From Rhodobacterales bacterium HKCCA1288 (GTDB lineage Bacteria; Pseudomonadota; Alphaproteobacteria; Rhodobacterales; Rhodobacteraceae): DNA of 64,000 nucleotides. This document shows positions 54,525 through 63,628 of this stretch, one piece after another. How positions within the stretch are numbered: the first letter of the stretch is position 1; the number at the start of each line of letters is the position of its first letter. The notes beneath the pieces were generated by a model. That model was not told the origin of the DNA, ran no database searches, and saw nothing but the letters and a program-made list of their open reading frames with translations. Where the stretch lies: positions 620,001-684,000 of the forward strand of contig CP065161.1 in assembly GCA_015693905.1 (NCBI GenBank), given 5' to 3'. Made by a program: the position numbers and the translations under genes.

Positions 54525-55910
54525 TTATCCCGCCGCCGCTGCCGCCGCATCACGGCGGGTTGAGGACAATTCCTCCGCCACCAAGAAGGCCAATTCAAGC
54601 GACTGGCTGGCATTGAGGCGCGGGTCACAGGCCGTGTGATAGCGGCTTGAGAGATCCTCATCGGTCACAGCGCGCACGCCACCTGTGCATTCGGTGACAT
54701 CTTTGCCTGTCATCTCGAAATGCACCCCGCCCGGAATGGTGCCTTCGGCGCGGTGTATGGCAAAGAATTCCTGCACCTCCCGCAAAACCGAGTCGAAGGG
54801 CCGCGTCTTAAACCCACTGGCCGATTTGATCGTATTGCCGTGCATCGGATCACAGCTCCAGACCACATTTGCCCCATGCGATTGCACCGTGCGCACAAGG
54901 CGTGGCAGATGATCGCCAACCTTGCCCGCACCAAAGCGCGCAATCAATGTCAGGCGGCCTGCCTCATTTTCTGGGTTCAACTTATCCATCAGGATTTTCA
55001 GATCATCCTCGGTGGTGGTTGGGCCGCATTTCAGACCAATCGGGTTTTGCACCCCTGCACAGAATTCAACATGGGCACCCTCTGGCTGACGGGTGCGGTC
55101 GCCAATCCAGATCATATGACCCGAGCCTGCAATCGGTTTTCCGGTGGTCGAGTCAATCCGACACAGGGCTTCCTCATATTCCAACAACAGCGCCTCATGG
55201 CTCGTGTAGAAATCAACACTGTGCAATTCATGTGTGGTCTGTGGGCTGATGCCAGCCGCGCGCATGAAATCAAGGCTATCTTGGATATGATTGGCCATAT
55301 CGCGGTATCTCTCCGCGTCATCGTGATCGGTAAAGCCCAAGGTCCAGCTATGCACCCGTTCGATATCTGCAAAACCACCCGTTGAGAAAGCCCGCAACAG
55401 GTTTAGCGAGGCGGCAGCCTGCGTATAGGCCTGCAACATCTTGGCAGGGTCAGGAATGCGCGCCTCGGGCGTGAAGGCCAACTCGTTGATGATATCACCG
55501 CGATAAGAGGGCAACTCGACCCCGTTGATCACCTCGGTAGGCGCTGAGCGCGGCTTGGCGAATTGCCCTGCCATACGGCCCACTTTGACCACGGGAACCT
55601 TGGCGCCATAGGTCAAGACCATCGCCATTTGCAGCATGACTTTGAAGGTGTCGCGAATGGAATCTGCAGAAAATTCAGCAAAGCTTTCGGCGCAATCGCC
55701 CCCTTGCAGCAAAAACGCCTCACCACGGGCCGCTTTGCCAAGTGCGGCTTTGAGGCGGCGCGCCTCACCCGCAAAAACCAAAGGAGGATATTTCCCAAGC
55801 TGCGCCTCGACCGCCGCCAATGCTGCCTGATCAGGATAATCAGGCATCTGCACGCGCGGCTTGCTGCGCCAGCTAGATTTCGTCCATGTTTGTGCGGCTT
55901 CAGCACCCAT
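54525..55910 (-). CDS. 3-deoxy-7-phosphoheptulonate synthase, class II
   Basis: 461 residues. First enzyme of the shikimate pathway, of the plant-like class II family. Seen: the [18 protein letters not shown] loop, [62 protein letters not shown] and [15 protein letters not shown]. The N-terminal extension of M. tuberculosis-type enzymes is short here. Promoter-like sequence and an inverted repeat lie just upstream. Feeds aroB and aroK at 9.5-11 kb. Confidence 0.95.
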   Translation of the reverse strand: MGAEAAQTWTKSSWRSKPRVQMPDYPDQAALAAVEAQLGKYPPLVFAGEARRLKAALGKAARGEAFLLQGGDCAESFAEFSADSIRDTFKVMLQMAMVLTYGAKVPVVKVGRMAGQFAKPRSAPTEVINGVELPSYRGDIINELAFTPEARIPDPAKMLQAYTQAAASLNLLRAFSTGGFADIERVHSWTLGFTDHDDAERYRDMANHIQDSLDFMRAAGISPQTTHELHSVDFYTSHEALLLEYEEALCRIDSTTGKPIAGSGHMIWIGDRTRQPEGAHVEFCAGVQNPIGLKCGPTTTEDDLKILMDKLNPENEAGRLTLIARFGAGKVGDHLPRLVRTVQSHGANVVWSCDPMHGNTIKSASGFKTRPFDSVLREVQEFFAIHRAEGTIPGGVHFEMTGKDVTECTGGVRAVTDEDLSSRYHTACDPRLNASQSLELAFLVAEELSSTRRDAAAAAAG

Positions 55911-55954
55911 GGGAGCCTCCTTCGGTCTTCCATAAAAATTACGATTTCGGCCTG

Positions 55955-55984
55955 CTTATAGACGCGGAAACCCCCCGCGTCCAA
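55955..55984 (-). promoter_or_regulatory. Candidate promoter of the DAHP synthase gene
   Basis: On the minus strand TTGGAC (55984-55979), an 18-base spacer, then TATAAG (55960-55955), 45 bases before the ATG. An inverted repeat GACGCGG / CCGCGTC (55961-55981) sits between and over these boxes and may be an operator. Confidence 0.45.
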
Positions 55985-56135
55985 TGGCAATTTCGCAAGC
56001 TATGGATCAAAAGGGGGGCTTGCGGCGCGCGCAATTTGGTGGTTTCGCTAGAGAAACGATCACGTAAGGTTGTATCGTGATATGCGCCTCGGTGCGATGT
56101 TTAATGATTGTGGCTTTGTTCAAAGGACTTTGGAG

Positions 56136-57134
56136 ATGAGCAGACCAACACCCCGCGATGCAGACGCCGCGAAACGCTATGTTTTCGTGCTGTTGGATCG
56201 CTTTACGATGCTCTGCTTTGCCTCTGCGGTCGAAGCCTTGCGCATTGCCAATCGGATGTCGGGACGCACTCTCTATGAATGGGCCTTGGCGGGGGATGGG
56301 GGCGAGGTTGCGTATTGCTCTGCGGGGATCGGCTATAAGCTAGATATGGATCTCGAAGAGCTGACCCGCGAAGACACAATCATGCTGTGCGGCGGGATTG
56401 ATGTGCAATCCGCGACAACGAAGCGCATTCTCAACTGGTTGCGGCGCGAGGCGCGGCGCGGGTCTGTTGTGGGCGGACTTTGCACCGCAGGCTATACCTT
56501 GGCCAAGGCGGGGCTGTTAGACGGCAAACGCGCCACGATCCATTGGGAAAACCAAGACAGCTTTTCCGAAGAATTCGAAGACGTCACCCTGACAAAATCG
56601 GTCTTTGTGATTGATGGCAACCGCATCACCACCGCAGGCGGCACCGCCTCGATTGATTTGATGCTGAAAATCATCGCCAATGATCACGGCGAAGAATTGG
56701 CGAATTTGGTGGCGGATCAGTTGATCTATACCTCGATCCGCACCGACCAAGACACGCAGCGCCTGTCAATTCCAACCCGCATCGGCGTGCGTCATCCAAA
56801 ACTCAGCCAAGTTATTCGGATGATGGAGCATAATATCGAAGACCCGATCAGCCCGGCAAGTTTGGCCAAAGAGGTCGGAATGTCCACGCGCCAATTAGAG
56901 CGCTTGTTCCGCCGTTACCTGAACCGCAGCCCCAAGCGGTATTATATGGAATTGCGCCTTGCCAAAGCGCGCAATCTACTGATGCAAACCGATATGAGCG
57001 TGATCAATGTGGCATTGGCCTGCGGCTTTGCATCCCCCTCGCATTTTTCAAAATGCTATCGGGCGCAATACGACACCACCCCCTATCGCGAGCGGGGCAC
57101 CCATGCGAGCAAACCTGACATAATCGTCAAATAA
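56136..57134 (+). CDS. GlxA-family (DJ-1/AraC) transcriptional regulator
   Basis: 332 residues. An N-terminal DJ-1/PfpI-type amidotransferase-like domain (about 10-180: RYVFVLLDRFTMLCFASAVEALRIANRMSG, GGLCTAGYTLAKAGLLDG) and a C-terminal AraC domain with two helix-turn-helix motifs (about 225-325: SPASLAKEVGMSTRQLERLFRRYLNRSPKRYYMELRLAKARNLL, NVALACGFASPSHFSKCYRAQYDTTP). This is the GlxA/CdhR/GbdR class that often controls quaternary-amine catabolism; the target is unknown. ATG 56136 is preferred, with AAGGA eight bases upstream; 56082 is possible. Confidence 0.88.
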   Translation: MSRPTPRDADAAKRYVFVLLDRFTMLCFASAVEALRIANRMSGRTLYEWALAGDGGEVAYCSAGIGYKLDMDLEELTREDTIMLCGGIDVQSATTKRILNWLRREARRGSVVGGLCTAGYTLAKAGLLDGKRATIHWENQDSFSEEFEDVTLTKSVFVIDGNRITTAGGTASIDLMLKIIANDHGEELANLVADQLIYTSIRTDQDTQRLSIPTRIGVRHPKLSQVIRMMEHNIEDPISPASLAKEVGMSTRQLERLFRRYLNRSPKRYYMELRLAKARNLLMQTDMSVINVALACGFASPSHFSKCYRAQYDTTPYRERGTHASKPDIIVK

Positions 57135-57138
57135 TACC

Positions 57139-57405
57139 TTATTGCCCCACCCTTGCGGCGCGTCCCCCACGGCGCACAGCGCGCGGGGCTTGCTCAAGCG
57201 CCTCGCGCAGGGTTTCGCTCATCGGGTGCCCTTTATCTTCGGCTGCATATTGCTCAAGCAGATGGCGAATATAGGTTTTGGGGTCATCCGCGGTGATGGA
57301 CAATGCCCAATCCATGAAAATCGTGCGGCATTCGCCCCGCGTGATCCCCTCGATGCGATAGGCCTCGCGGATCAGCGCCTTTGGATCATAGATATCGCCC
57401 TTCAT
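57139..57405 (-). CDS. Conserved hypothetical small protein
   Basis: 88 residues. No domain that I recognise. The sequence is charged and helical: KGDIYDPKALIREAYRIEGITRGECRTIFMDWAL, then TADDPKTYIRHLLEQY and a basic end (RRGGRAARVGQ). Start 57405 (MKGDIYD) avoids an atypical N-terminal extension. It lies 39 bases downstream of glnE on the same strand, so it is probably co-transcribed with it. The coding pattern is like the neighbours. Function unknown. Confidence 0.7.
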   Translation of the reverse strand: MKGDIYDPKALIREAYRIEGITRGECRTIFMDWALSITADDPKTYIRHLLEQYAAEDKGHPMSETLREALEQAPRAVRRGGRAARVGQ

Positions 57406-57444
57406 AACACCGAAACTCCTGCATCCCATATGCCCTTGGCCGAT

Positions 57445-60258
57445 CTAGGGCTTGCGCGTCAAAGCGGCCTCGATAATTGCGACAGATTCCACGCGGCCAG
57501 CGTCAAGCGCAGTTTCCAAACTGGCGCGATCCGCGTGGCCCGTGGCGCGCACCAGAAATTCTAGCCCACCCTGCCCGATATCACTTGGATCAAGCGGCGC
57601 ATCCGTCAAGAGGCGTGCAGCCTGCGCCGCACGAGAAAAGAGCGCATGCGCGGCAGATAAGGCCTCCGCTTCGGCTTGGGTCAGCCAACCGCATTTGGCT
57701 GCTGCGCGCAGATGGCGCGCAGTGGCGCGGGCCGCACTGCCCGCGATCAGCGCGCCCGCCTGCCCGATCAGATCAATATCCTGCATACCGCCCATGCCCG
57801 CCTTGACGTCAAAGGTGCTGCCCTTGCGCCCTGCCGCCGCAAGGCGTTGGCGCATGTCGGCCAAATCCGCGATGATCGTGCTTGGCTTGCGAGGGGATTG
57901 GATCACCTGCATCCGCGTGGCTTCGACATCTGCGCCAAGGCTTGCATCGCCTGCAACAACCCGTGCGCGGGTGAGCGCCATATGCTCCCACCCCCATGCC
58001 TCATTCATTTGATAATGCGTGAAGGCCTCCAAGGATGTCGCAACAGGCCCCTTGCGGCCTGAGGGTCGCAGACGCATATCAACCTCGTAAAGCCGCCCCT
58101 CTGAGGTCGGTGCAGAGAGTGCGGTGATCAGCATTTTTGTTGCCTTCGAAAACCACCCCCGCGCGTCCAATGGGCGCGGGCCATCCGTCATCTCAACACC
58201 GCCCGCGTCATAAATAACGATCAAATCCAAATCCGACCCCGCCGTGAGCCGCGCAGCCCCAAGGCTCCCCATGGCCAAAACAACCCCGCCGCGACCTGGC
58301 GCGACCCCATGTTTTTTTGCCAATTCCGAACAGACCAAAGGCCAGAAACAGGCAATCACCACATCGGCCAAATCGGTATATTGCTTGGCCGCTTCTTCAG
58401 CCTCAATCAGGCCGCGCAGGTGATGCACCCCAACACGGAAATGCCATTCTTTCAGCCAACGGCGCGCAGCGTCCAACTGTCCTTCATAATCAAGCCCTTC
58501 AAGCGTGCTGCTGAGAGATTGCAGCAATTCGCCCCGTGCGGGCCATGGCGCAAAGAACCCACCGCTTAGAACCGCATCTAGAACTTTAGCATTGCGCGAT
58601 AAGTATATGGAAAGCGCAGGCGCCGTTGCACAGATATCAGCCAAAAGATCAATCAATGACGGGTTTGATTGGAATAAAGAAAATAGTTGAACACCCGCAG
58701 GCAAACCTTTGAGAAAGCTATCAAAATTCGAAAGACTTTCATCTGGATTTGCGGATTTCATCAGCTTGCTCAAGAGGGCGGGTTTGATCTGTTCGAAAAT
58801 CTCGCGCCCGCGTGAGGCGCGCAAACAGGAATAGCCCGGCCAACGCGATAAAATCTCTATTTGTGAGGGGGTAAGAGTGACATCTTCATGTTCAATCTCA
58901 GCTTGCTTTTGCGGGGTGTAAAACGGCTCGCAGGCGTCATCAACTGCGTGCAATCGCGCCAGAAGCGCGGCACGAAATGCGGCGACATCGCCCTCGCCCA
59001 TAAAGGCCGCAAGCCGCGCAAACCCTTCGGGCGATTTGGGCAAGCTGTGCGTCTGCGCGTCATGGATCATCTGCAAACGATGCTCAACCTCGCGATGCGC
59101 GATGTAATGCGCGGTCAGACTTTCTGTGACTTCTGGATCAACCCATGATTTCTTGGCCAAGGCGGCCAAAGCATCAACCGTGCGCCGCATCCGCAAATCG
59201 GGATCTCTGCCACCTGCCACCAATTGGCGGGTCTGGGCAAAAAATTCGATCTCACGAATGCCGCCCGCCCCCAGTTTCATATTATGCCCCTCAAGGGTGA
59301 ACCCATGCAGGCCCTTATGGTCGCGAATACGCTGGCGCATGTCTTGGGTGTCACGGATGGCGGCGAAATCCAAATGCTTGCGCCACACGAAAGGCGTGAG
59401 GGTTTTCAAGAACCGCTCCCCTGCCGCAAGATCACCGGCGGCAGCGCGCGCCTTGATATATGCGGCGCGCTCCCAATTTCGCCCCTCCGCCTCGTAATAG
59501 CGTTCAGCCGCAGCCATTGAGATACAGACGGGCGTCACAGAGGCATCGGGGCGCAGCCGAAGATCGGTGCGGAATACATAACCCTCGGATGTGATTTCCC
59601 CCAAACTTGCGGCAATGCGGCGGGTTGCGCGCACGAACCCTGTGCGCGCCTCCATCTCATCCCCTGCATCGAATCTTGTTTCATCAAAGAGACAGATCAG
59701 GTCAATGTCAGAGGAATAATTCAATTCCCCCGCCCCCATTTTCCCCATCGCAAGCGCCACCATTCCCGCGCCATCGCGCAGCGCATCCTCCTCGGTTTGG
59801 GTGGGAATGCGTCCGCGCCGCGCCTCGGCCCCGACATGAACCCGCAGCGCCGCCTGCACACAGGCATCGGCGAATTGCGACCAGAGGGCCGTGGTGGTCA
59901 ACAAATCCCAAACACCGCCACAATCGGCCAAAGCCACAAGGATCGCGGCGCGGCGCTTGAGGCGGCGCAGCCCCGCATCGAGATCACTAGCCCCTAAGGC
60001 GGCCGCCTCTGCCAAAATTGCAGCCATACCCGCCTCAGGCGCGGCGCTGAGGGTGGGGATCAACCAATCGATTTCGCGGCGGATCAGGCCCGCCAGATAC
60101 GGCGCACATCCGGCCACGCCATGGATGACCTCACGCAGTTCAGGCGCAAGCTCGTTCAATTGGGGCAGATCCGCGAATAGACCTGTCGCCAAGGCACCGT
60201 CATAGGCAAGGGGCGCGCGGGTGATCCGAGCGGCAAAGGGGGCGGCGTTTTGGGTCAT
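57445..60258 (-). CDS. glnE: Bifunctional glutamine synthetase adenylyltransferase/deadenylyltransferase
   Basis: 937 residues. It adenylylates and de-adenylylates glutamine synthetase in response to PII and glutamine. Two nucleotidyltransferase domains: one at about 185-310 (YSSDIDLICLFDE, YVFRTDLRLRPDA) and a second at about 665-790 (LTAGSDLDLIVIYDA, YEVDMRLRPSGRKG), each with the DxD metal pair. The helical GlnE inter-domain and C-terminal parts follow both. Usual family length is around 950. Carries the small hypothetical gene behind it. Confidence 0.96.
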   Translation of the reverse strand: MTQNAAPFAARITRAPLAYDGALATGLFADLPQLNELAPELREVIHGVAGCAPYLAGLIRREIDWLIPTLSAAPEAGMAAILAEAAALGASDLDAGLRRLKRRAAILVALADCGGVWDLLTTTALWSQFADACVQAALRVHVGAEARRGRIPTQTEEDALRDGAGMVALAMGKMGAGELNYSSDIDLICLFDETRFDAGDEMEARTGFVRATRRIAASLGEITSEGYVFRTDLRLRPDASVTPVCISMAAAERYYEAEGRNWERAAYIKARAAAGDLAAGERFLKTLTPFVWRKHLDFAAIRDTQDMRQRIRDHKGLHGFTLEGHNMKLGAGGIREIEFFAQTRQLVAGGRDPDLRMRRTVDALAALAKKSWVDPEVTESLTAHYIAHREVEHRLQMIHDAQTHSLPKSPEGFARLAAFMGEGDVAAFRAALLARLHAVDDACEPFYTPQKQAEIEHEDVTLTPSQIEILSRWPGYSCLRASRGREIFEQIKPALLSKLMKSANPDESLSNFDSFLKGLPAGVQLFSLFQSNPSLIDLLADICATAPALSIYLSRNAKVLDAVLSGGFFAPWPARGELLQSLSSTLEGLDYEGQLDAARRWLKEWHFRVGVHHLRGLIEAEEAAKQYTDLADVVIACFWPLVCSELAKKHGVAPGRGGVVLAMGSLGAARLTAGSDLDLIVIYDAGGVEMTDGPRPLDARGWFSKATKMLITALSAPTSEGRLYEVDMRLRPSGRKGPVATSLEAFTHYQMNEAWGWEHMALTRARVVAGDASLGADVEATRMQVIQSPRKPSTIIADLADMRQRLAAAGRKGSTFDVKAGMGGMQDIDLIGQAGALIAGSAARATARHLRAAAKCGWLTQAEAEALSAAHALFSRAAQAARLLTDAPLDPSDIGQGGLEFLVRATGHADRASLETALDAGRVESVAIIEAALTRKP

Positions 60259-60317
60259 CTTGTCATTATCATGCGTTTGCGCTCAAAGGTTGTGACAGAT
60301 GATAGAAGGGAATGCGC

Positions 60318-60791
60318 ATGAGCAAAAGCCTTGCCCGCGTGGCCCATGCCCTAGAGAGGGCGGGGCTAGAGGCTGTGATCCTTGAGATGGCCGAAGGCAC
60401 CCGCACCGCCGAAGATGCGGCGCGTGCGGCGCAATGCCAAATCGATCAAATTGCGAAATCAATCATATTCCGCGAGGTCGCGAGCGGTGAGTTGGTTTTG
60501 TTCATCACCGCAGGCGGCAATCAGGTCGATCCCTCGCGCGCCGAAGCCCTGACTGGGTGCGCCTTGGCGCGGGCGGATGCCGACACGATTCGCCGTGTCA
60601 CGGGCTTTGCAATCGGGGGCGTGGCCCCTGTCGGGCATCTGCGCCCCTTGCGCATATGGTTTGACCCGCGGCTTTTGGCCTTTGATTTGGTATACGCGGC
60701 GGCAGGCACACCGCGCCATATTTTCGGCATCTCCCCCGAACAGCTTTTGCGACTGACCGGGGCAAAACAGGCCGATTTCGTGGCCGAATAA
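60318..60791 (+). CDS. YbaK/EbsC-type aminoacyl-tRNA deacylase-like protein
   Basis: 157 residues (159 if the ATG at 60312 is used). The YbaK/ProX/EbsC fold: AAQCQIDQIAKSIIFREVASGELVLFITAGGNQVD and VTGFAIGGVAPVGHLRPLRIWFDPRLLAFDLVYAAAGTPRHIFGISPEQLLRLTGA. Such proteins remove mis-attached amino acids from tRNA (Cys/Ala from tRNA-Pro). The tail residues fit YbaK-like proteins; a free-standing INS/ProX domain is the alternative. Divergent from glnE. Confidence 0.87.
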   Translation: MSKSLARVAHALERAGLEAVILEMAEGTRTAEDAARAAQCQIDQIAKSIIFREVASGELVLFITAGGNQVDPSRAEALTGCALARADADTIRRVTGFAIGGVAPVGHLRPLRIWFDPRLLAFDLVYAAAGTPRHIFGISPEQLLRLTGAKQADFVAE

Positions 60792-60821
60792 AAAGAATCG
60801 GAACAGATGCCAAGATTTTCC

Positions 60822-60850
60822 TTGAAATGGGAAACATGACGCACTAGGTG
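60822..60850 (+). promoter_or_regulatory. Candidate promoter of speD
   Basis: TTGAAA, a 17-base spacer, TAGGTG, about 100 bases before the speD ATG. The transcript would begin near 60857, within the structured leader. Confidence 0.35.
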
Positions 60851-60920
60851 CCCCCCTTACGAACCGGGTGCCGATCCCAACCTCGCTGCCATCAGCGGGG
60901 GGGCGCTAAGGGCCCACCAC
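60848..60920 (+). other. Structured leader of speD with competing pairings
   Basis: A C-rich segment (GTGCCCCCC, 60848-60856) can pair with GGGGGGCGC in the G-rich stretch at 60897-60906, or CCCTTA (60854-60859) can pair with TAAGGG (60907-60912), with GTG/CAC flanking. The two pairings exclude each other. It could be a switch or merely GC-rich leader structure. I could not match it to a known riboswitch class by eye. Confidence 0.4.
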
Positions 60921-60950
60921 ATCAATCTGCTGGTAAGAAGGGGGCGTGCT

Positions 60951-61451
60951 ATGTCTAGCGCCGACCTCTTCCAACTGGGGACTGGTCTGGAGACAGGCGC
61001 CCATGCGGAAGACACTCACAGCCTTTCGGCTGACCGAAGCGTGTTCGATGAGACACGCGATGATCACTTCATTCGCCGCGATGGCCGCGTTTTCGCGGGC
61101 ACGCATCTGATCCTCGAAGTCGTCAATGGCCATGGCCTTGATGACGAGGCGCGGATTCAAACTGCATTTCGCGACTGCGTGCGCGAATGTGGGGCAACGC
61201 TTCTGCACATTCATACCCACAAATTCAGCCCCCAAGGCGTGTCGGGTGTGGCGGTTTTGGCGGAAAGCCATATCTCGGTGCATACATGGCCCGAGATTGG
61301 CTATGGCGCATTTGACGTCTTTATGTGCGGCGATGCCGAACCATGGCGCGCGGTGGATGTGCTTAAAGCGGCCTTTGGCACGCAAGATGTGCGCGTCAAA
61401 GAATTGCTGCGCGGCGAAGGTCTGGTGACCGAGGCGATTGCCGCAGCATAA
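60951..61451 (+). CDS. speD: S-adenosylmethionine decarboxylase proenzyme, bacterial class I
   Basis: 166 residues. It makes decarboxylated SAM for spermidine synthesis and needs self-cleavage to make its pyruvoyl group. The cleavage site is Glu105-Ser106 in VLAESHISVHTWPE. The conserved His and Cys are in HTHKFSPQ, and FDVFMCG. The N-terminal 40 residues (ETGAHAEDTHSL...) are an extension on the core. Upstream of speE with a 68-base gap, in a likely operon led by the structured leader. Confidence 0.93.
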   Translation: MSSADLFQLGTGLETGAHAEDTHSLSADRSVFDETRDDHFIRRDGRVFAGTHLILEVVNGHGLDDEARIQTAFRDCVRECGATLLHIHTHKFSPQGVSGVAVLAESHISVHTWPEIGYGAFDVFMCGDAEPWRAVDVLKAAFGTQDVRVKELLRGEGLVTEAIAAA

Positions 61452-61519
61452 TTGCGCTTGCAGGGGCGGTGAAACCCCGCCCCTCCCCCTGCCCCAAACT
61501 GCCCGAAAGGAGGCCGCCG

Positions 61520-62383
61520 ATGAGCGATCCTGAAACCATGCGCGATTGGAGCGTTGAGCGTCTGCACCAAGATCACGGGCAAGCCTTGCGCGTGGCGCAG
61601 ATGCATTATGACAGCGAAACCGATCACCAACGCCTACGCGTGTTTGAAAACCCCACTTTCGGGCGCATCTTAACGCTTGATGGCGTGGTGCAGGTGACCG
61701 AAGCGGATAATTTCATCTACCATGAAATTCTGACCCATGTGCCGATCTTGGCCCATGGGGCCGCCAAGCGCGTGCTGATTGTGGGCGGCGGCGATGGTGG
61801 TATGGCGCGCGAGGTGCTGAAACATGACAGCATCGAACAGGTGACCATGGTCGAGATTGACGCGGGCGTGGTGGATTTTTCCAAGAAATATCTGGCCGCC
61901 ATTTCAGATGGGGCCTTTGACGACCCGCGCCTTGATCTGGTGATCAATGATGGTGCCGTGTTCATGAAACAAAACGCGGATGTCTATGATGTCATCATCA
62001 TCGACAGCACCGATCCCGTTGGCCCCGGTGAGGTTCTCTTTACCGATCATTTCTACGGCCACGCCAAGGCGCGTTTGGCCGAAGGCGGGATTTTGGTCAC
62101 GCAAAACGGGGTTCCGTTCCTGCAAGGAGATGAGCTGACAGGCACAATGCGGGCCTTCAAGACGCTATTTTCTGATTACAGCTGCTATCTGGCGAGCATT
62201 CCGAGCTATGCAGGCGGGCCTATGGCCTTTGGCTGGGGCAGTGATAGTAACGCGCGGCATGTTGATCTTGCCACCCTTGAGGCGCGGTTCAAAGCGGCAG
62301 GGATCAGCACAGAGTATTATACCCCCGAGGTGCATCGCGGCGCGTTCGCCCTGCCCCCCTATGTGGCGCGTCTGATCCCCTAA
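61520..62383 (+). CDS. speE: Spermidine synthase (polyamine aminopropyltransferase)
   Basis: 287 residues. It transfers the aminopropyl group of decarboxylated SAM to putrescine. The SAM-fold core: RVLIVGGGDGGMAREVLKH, VTMVEIDAGVVDFSKKYL, DVIIIDSTDPVGPGEVLFTDHFY and PMAFGWGS. The start at 61520 follows AAAGGAGG nine bases before; the frame upstream is not conserved. It converges on ispG, with its terminator in the ispG 3' end. Confidence 0.95.
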   Translation: MSDPETMRDWSVERLHQDHGQALRVAQMHYDSETDHQRLRVFENPTFGRILTLDGVVQVTEADNFIYHEILTHVPILAHGAAKRVLIVGGGDGGMAREVLKHDSIEQVTMVEIDAGVVDFSKKYLAAISDGAFDDPRLDLVINDGAVFMKQNADVYDVIIIDSTDPVGPGEVLFTDHFYGHAKARLAEGGILVTQNGVPFLQGDELTGTMRAFKTLFSDYSCYLASIPSYAGGPMAFGWGSDSNARHVDLATLEARFKAAGISTEYYTPEVHRGAFALPPYVARLIP

Positions 62384-62387
62384 GGGG

Positions 62388-63515
62388 TTATTCCGCCGCT
62401 TCGGTTTTCTGGGCCGCCTCAAGTTGGGCGGCCTTTTTTTCGACCTGCTCTACGATATGGTCGATCATTTGGTCATTGTTCAGCTTGTGGCTTTGTTTGC
62501 CTGCAAGATAGACCATACCTGACCCAGCACCGCCGCCTGTAAAGCCCACATCGGTCATCAGCGCCTCGCCCGGCCCGTTGACCACACAGCCGATAATCGA
62601 AAGGCTCATTGGGGTTTTGATATGCTCAAGACGCTTTTCCAAAGCCTCGACTGTTTTGATCACATCAAAGCCCTGACGCGCGCAAGATGGACAGGAAATA
62701 ATATTCACCCCGCGATGGCGTAGGCCCAAGGATTTGAGGATCTCATAGCCAACTTTCACCTCTTGCACAGGATCGGCCGAAAGGCTGACACGGATCGTGT
62801 CGCCAATCCCCATCCACAGCAGGCTGCCCAAACCAATTGCAGATTTGATCGTGCCTGAGGTCAAACCGCCTGCTTCAGTGATGCCCAAATGGATGGGGGC
62901 ATCGGTGGCCTCAGCCAGACCTTGATAGGCCGCAGCCGCCAAAAACACATCGGACGCTTTGACCGAGATTTTGAACTCGTGAAAATCGTTATCCTGCAAG
63001 ATCCGAATGTGATCGAGCCCTGATTCAATCATCGCCTCAGGGCAAGGTTCGCCATATTTCTCAAGCAAATGCTTTTCCAAGGAGCCTGCATTCACCCCGA
63101 TACGGATCGAACAATTATGATCACGGGCGGCCTTGATCACCTCACGCACGCGGGTTGCATCGCCAATATTACCAGGATTGATCCGCAAACAGGCCGCGCC
63201 TGCCTCTGCCGCCTCAATGCCGCGTTTATAATGGAAATGGATATCTGCAACGATTGGCACGGGGCTTTCGCGCACAATCTCTTTCAGCGCCTTCGAGCTG
63301 GCCTCATCTGGCACAGAGACGCGCACGATATCGGCGCCTGCCTCGGCACAGGCCTGAACCTGTGCGATGGTCGCCTTTATATCGGTGGTGGGGGTGTTGG
63401 TCATGGTTTGCACGGAAATCGGTGCATCCCCCCCAACTGGCACAGAGCCTACATGAATCTGACGGCTTTTGCGGCGGTCGATATTGCGCCAAGGGCGGAT
63501 CGGATTATGAGACAT
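62388..63515 (-). CDS. ispG: 4-hydroxy-3-methylbut-2-en-1-yl diphosphate synthase (flavodoxin)
   Basis: 375 residues. It converts MEcPP to HMBPP with a 4Fe-4S cluster, penultimate step of the MEP isoprenoid pathway. The family opening [12 protein letters not shown], then [20 protein letters not shown], and the cluster cysteines in [14 protein letters not shown] and [16 protein letters not shown]. The start at 63515 (MSHNPIRPW) follows a GAGG-like site; a longer frame has no support. Downstream of the RodZ-like gene on the same strand. Confidence 0.96.
   Translation of the reverse strand: MSHNPIRPWRNIDRRKSRQIHVGSVPVGGDAPISVQTMTNTPTTDIKATIAQVQACAEAGADIVRVSVPDEASSKALKEIVRESPVPIVADIHFHYKRGIEAAEAGAACLRINPGNIGDATRVREVIKAARDHNCSIRIGVNAGSLEKHLLEKYGEPCPEAMIESGLDHIRILQDNDFHEFKISVKASDVFLAAAAYQGLAEATDAPIHLGITEAGGLTSGTIKSAIGLGSLLWMGIGDTIRVSLSADPVQEVKVGYEILKSLGLRHRGVNIISCPSCARQGFDVIKTVEALEKRLEHIKTPMSLSIIGCVVNGPGEALMTDVGFTGGGAGSGMVYLAGKQSHKLNNDQMIDHIVEQVEKKAAQLEAAQKTEAAE
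62412..62440 (+). terminator. Rho-independent terminator of speE within the 3' end of ispG
   Basis: GGCCGCC, an 8-base loop, GGCGGCC, then seven T on the plus strand. It lies 29 bases after the speE stop, but on the minus strand those bases encode the last C-terminal residues of IspG. Overlap of a terminator with a convergent gene is efficient packing. Confidence 0.88.
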
Positions 63516-63628
63516 GGGGAGTGTGACCTTTATCTTGTCGCATCGCAAAGACGTTTCACCGCGCAAGATAAGCCCTTGCCACCGATTGCACAATGCTTGG
63601 ACACGCAGAGCGCGAACAGGCCCCCGAT

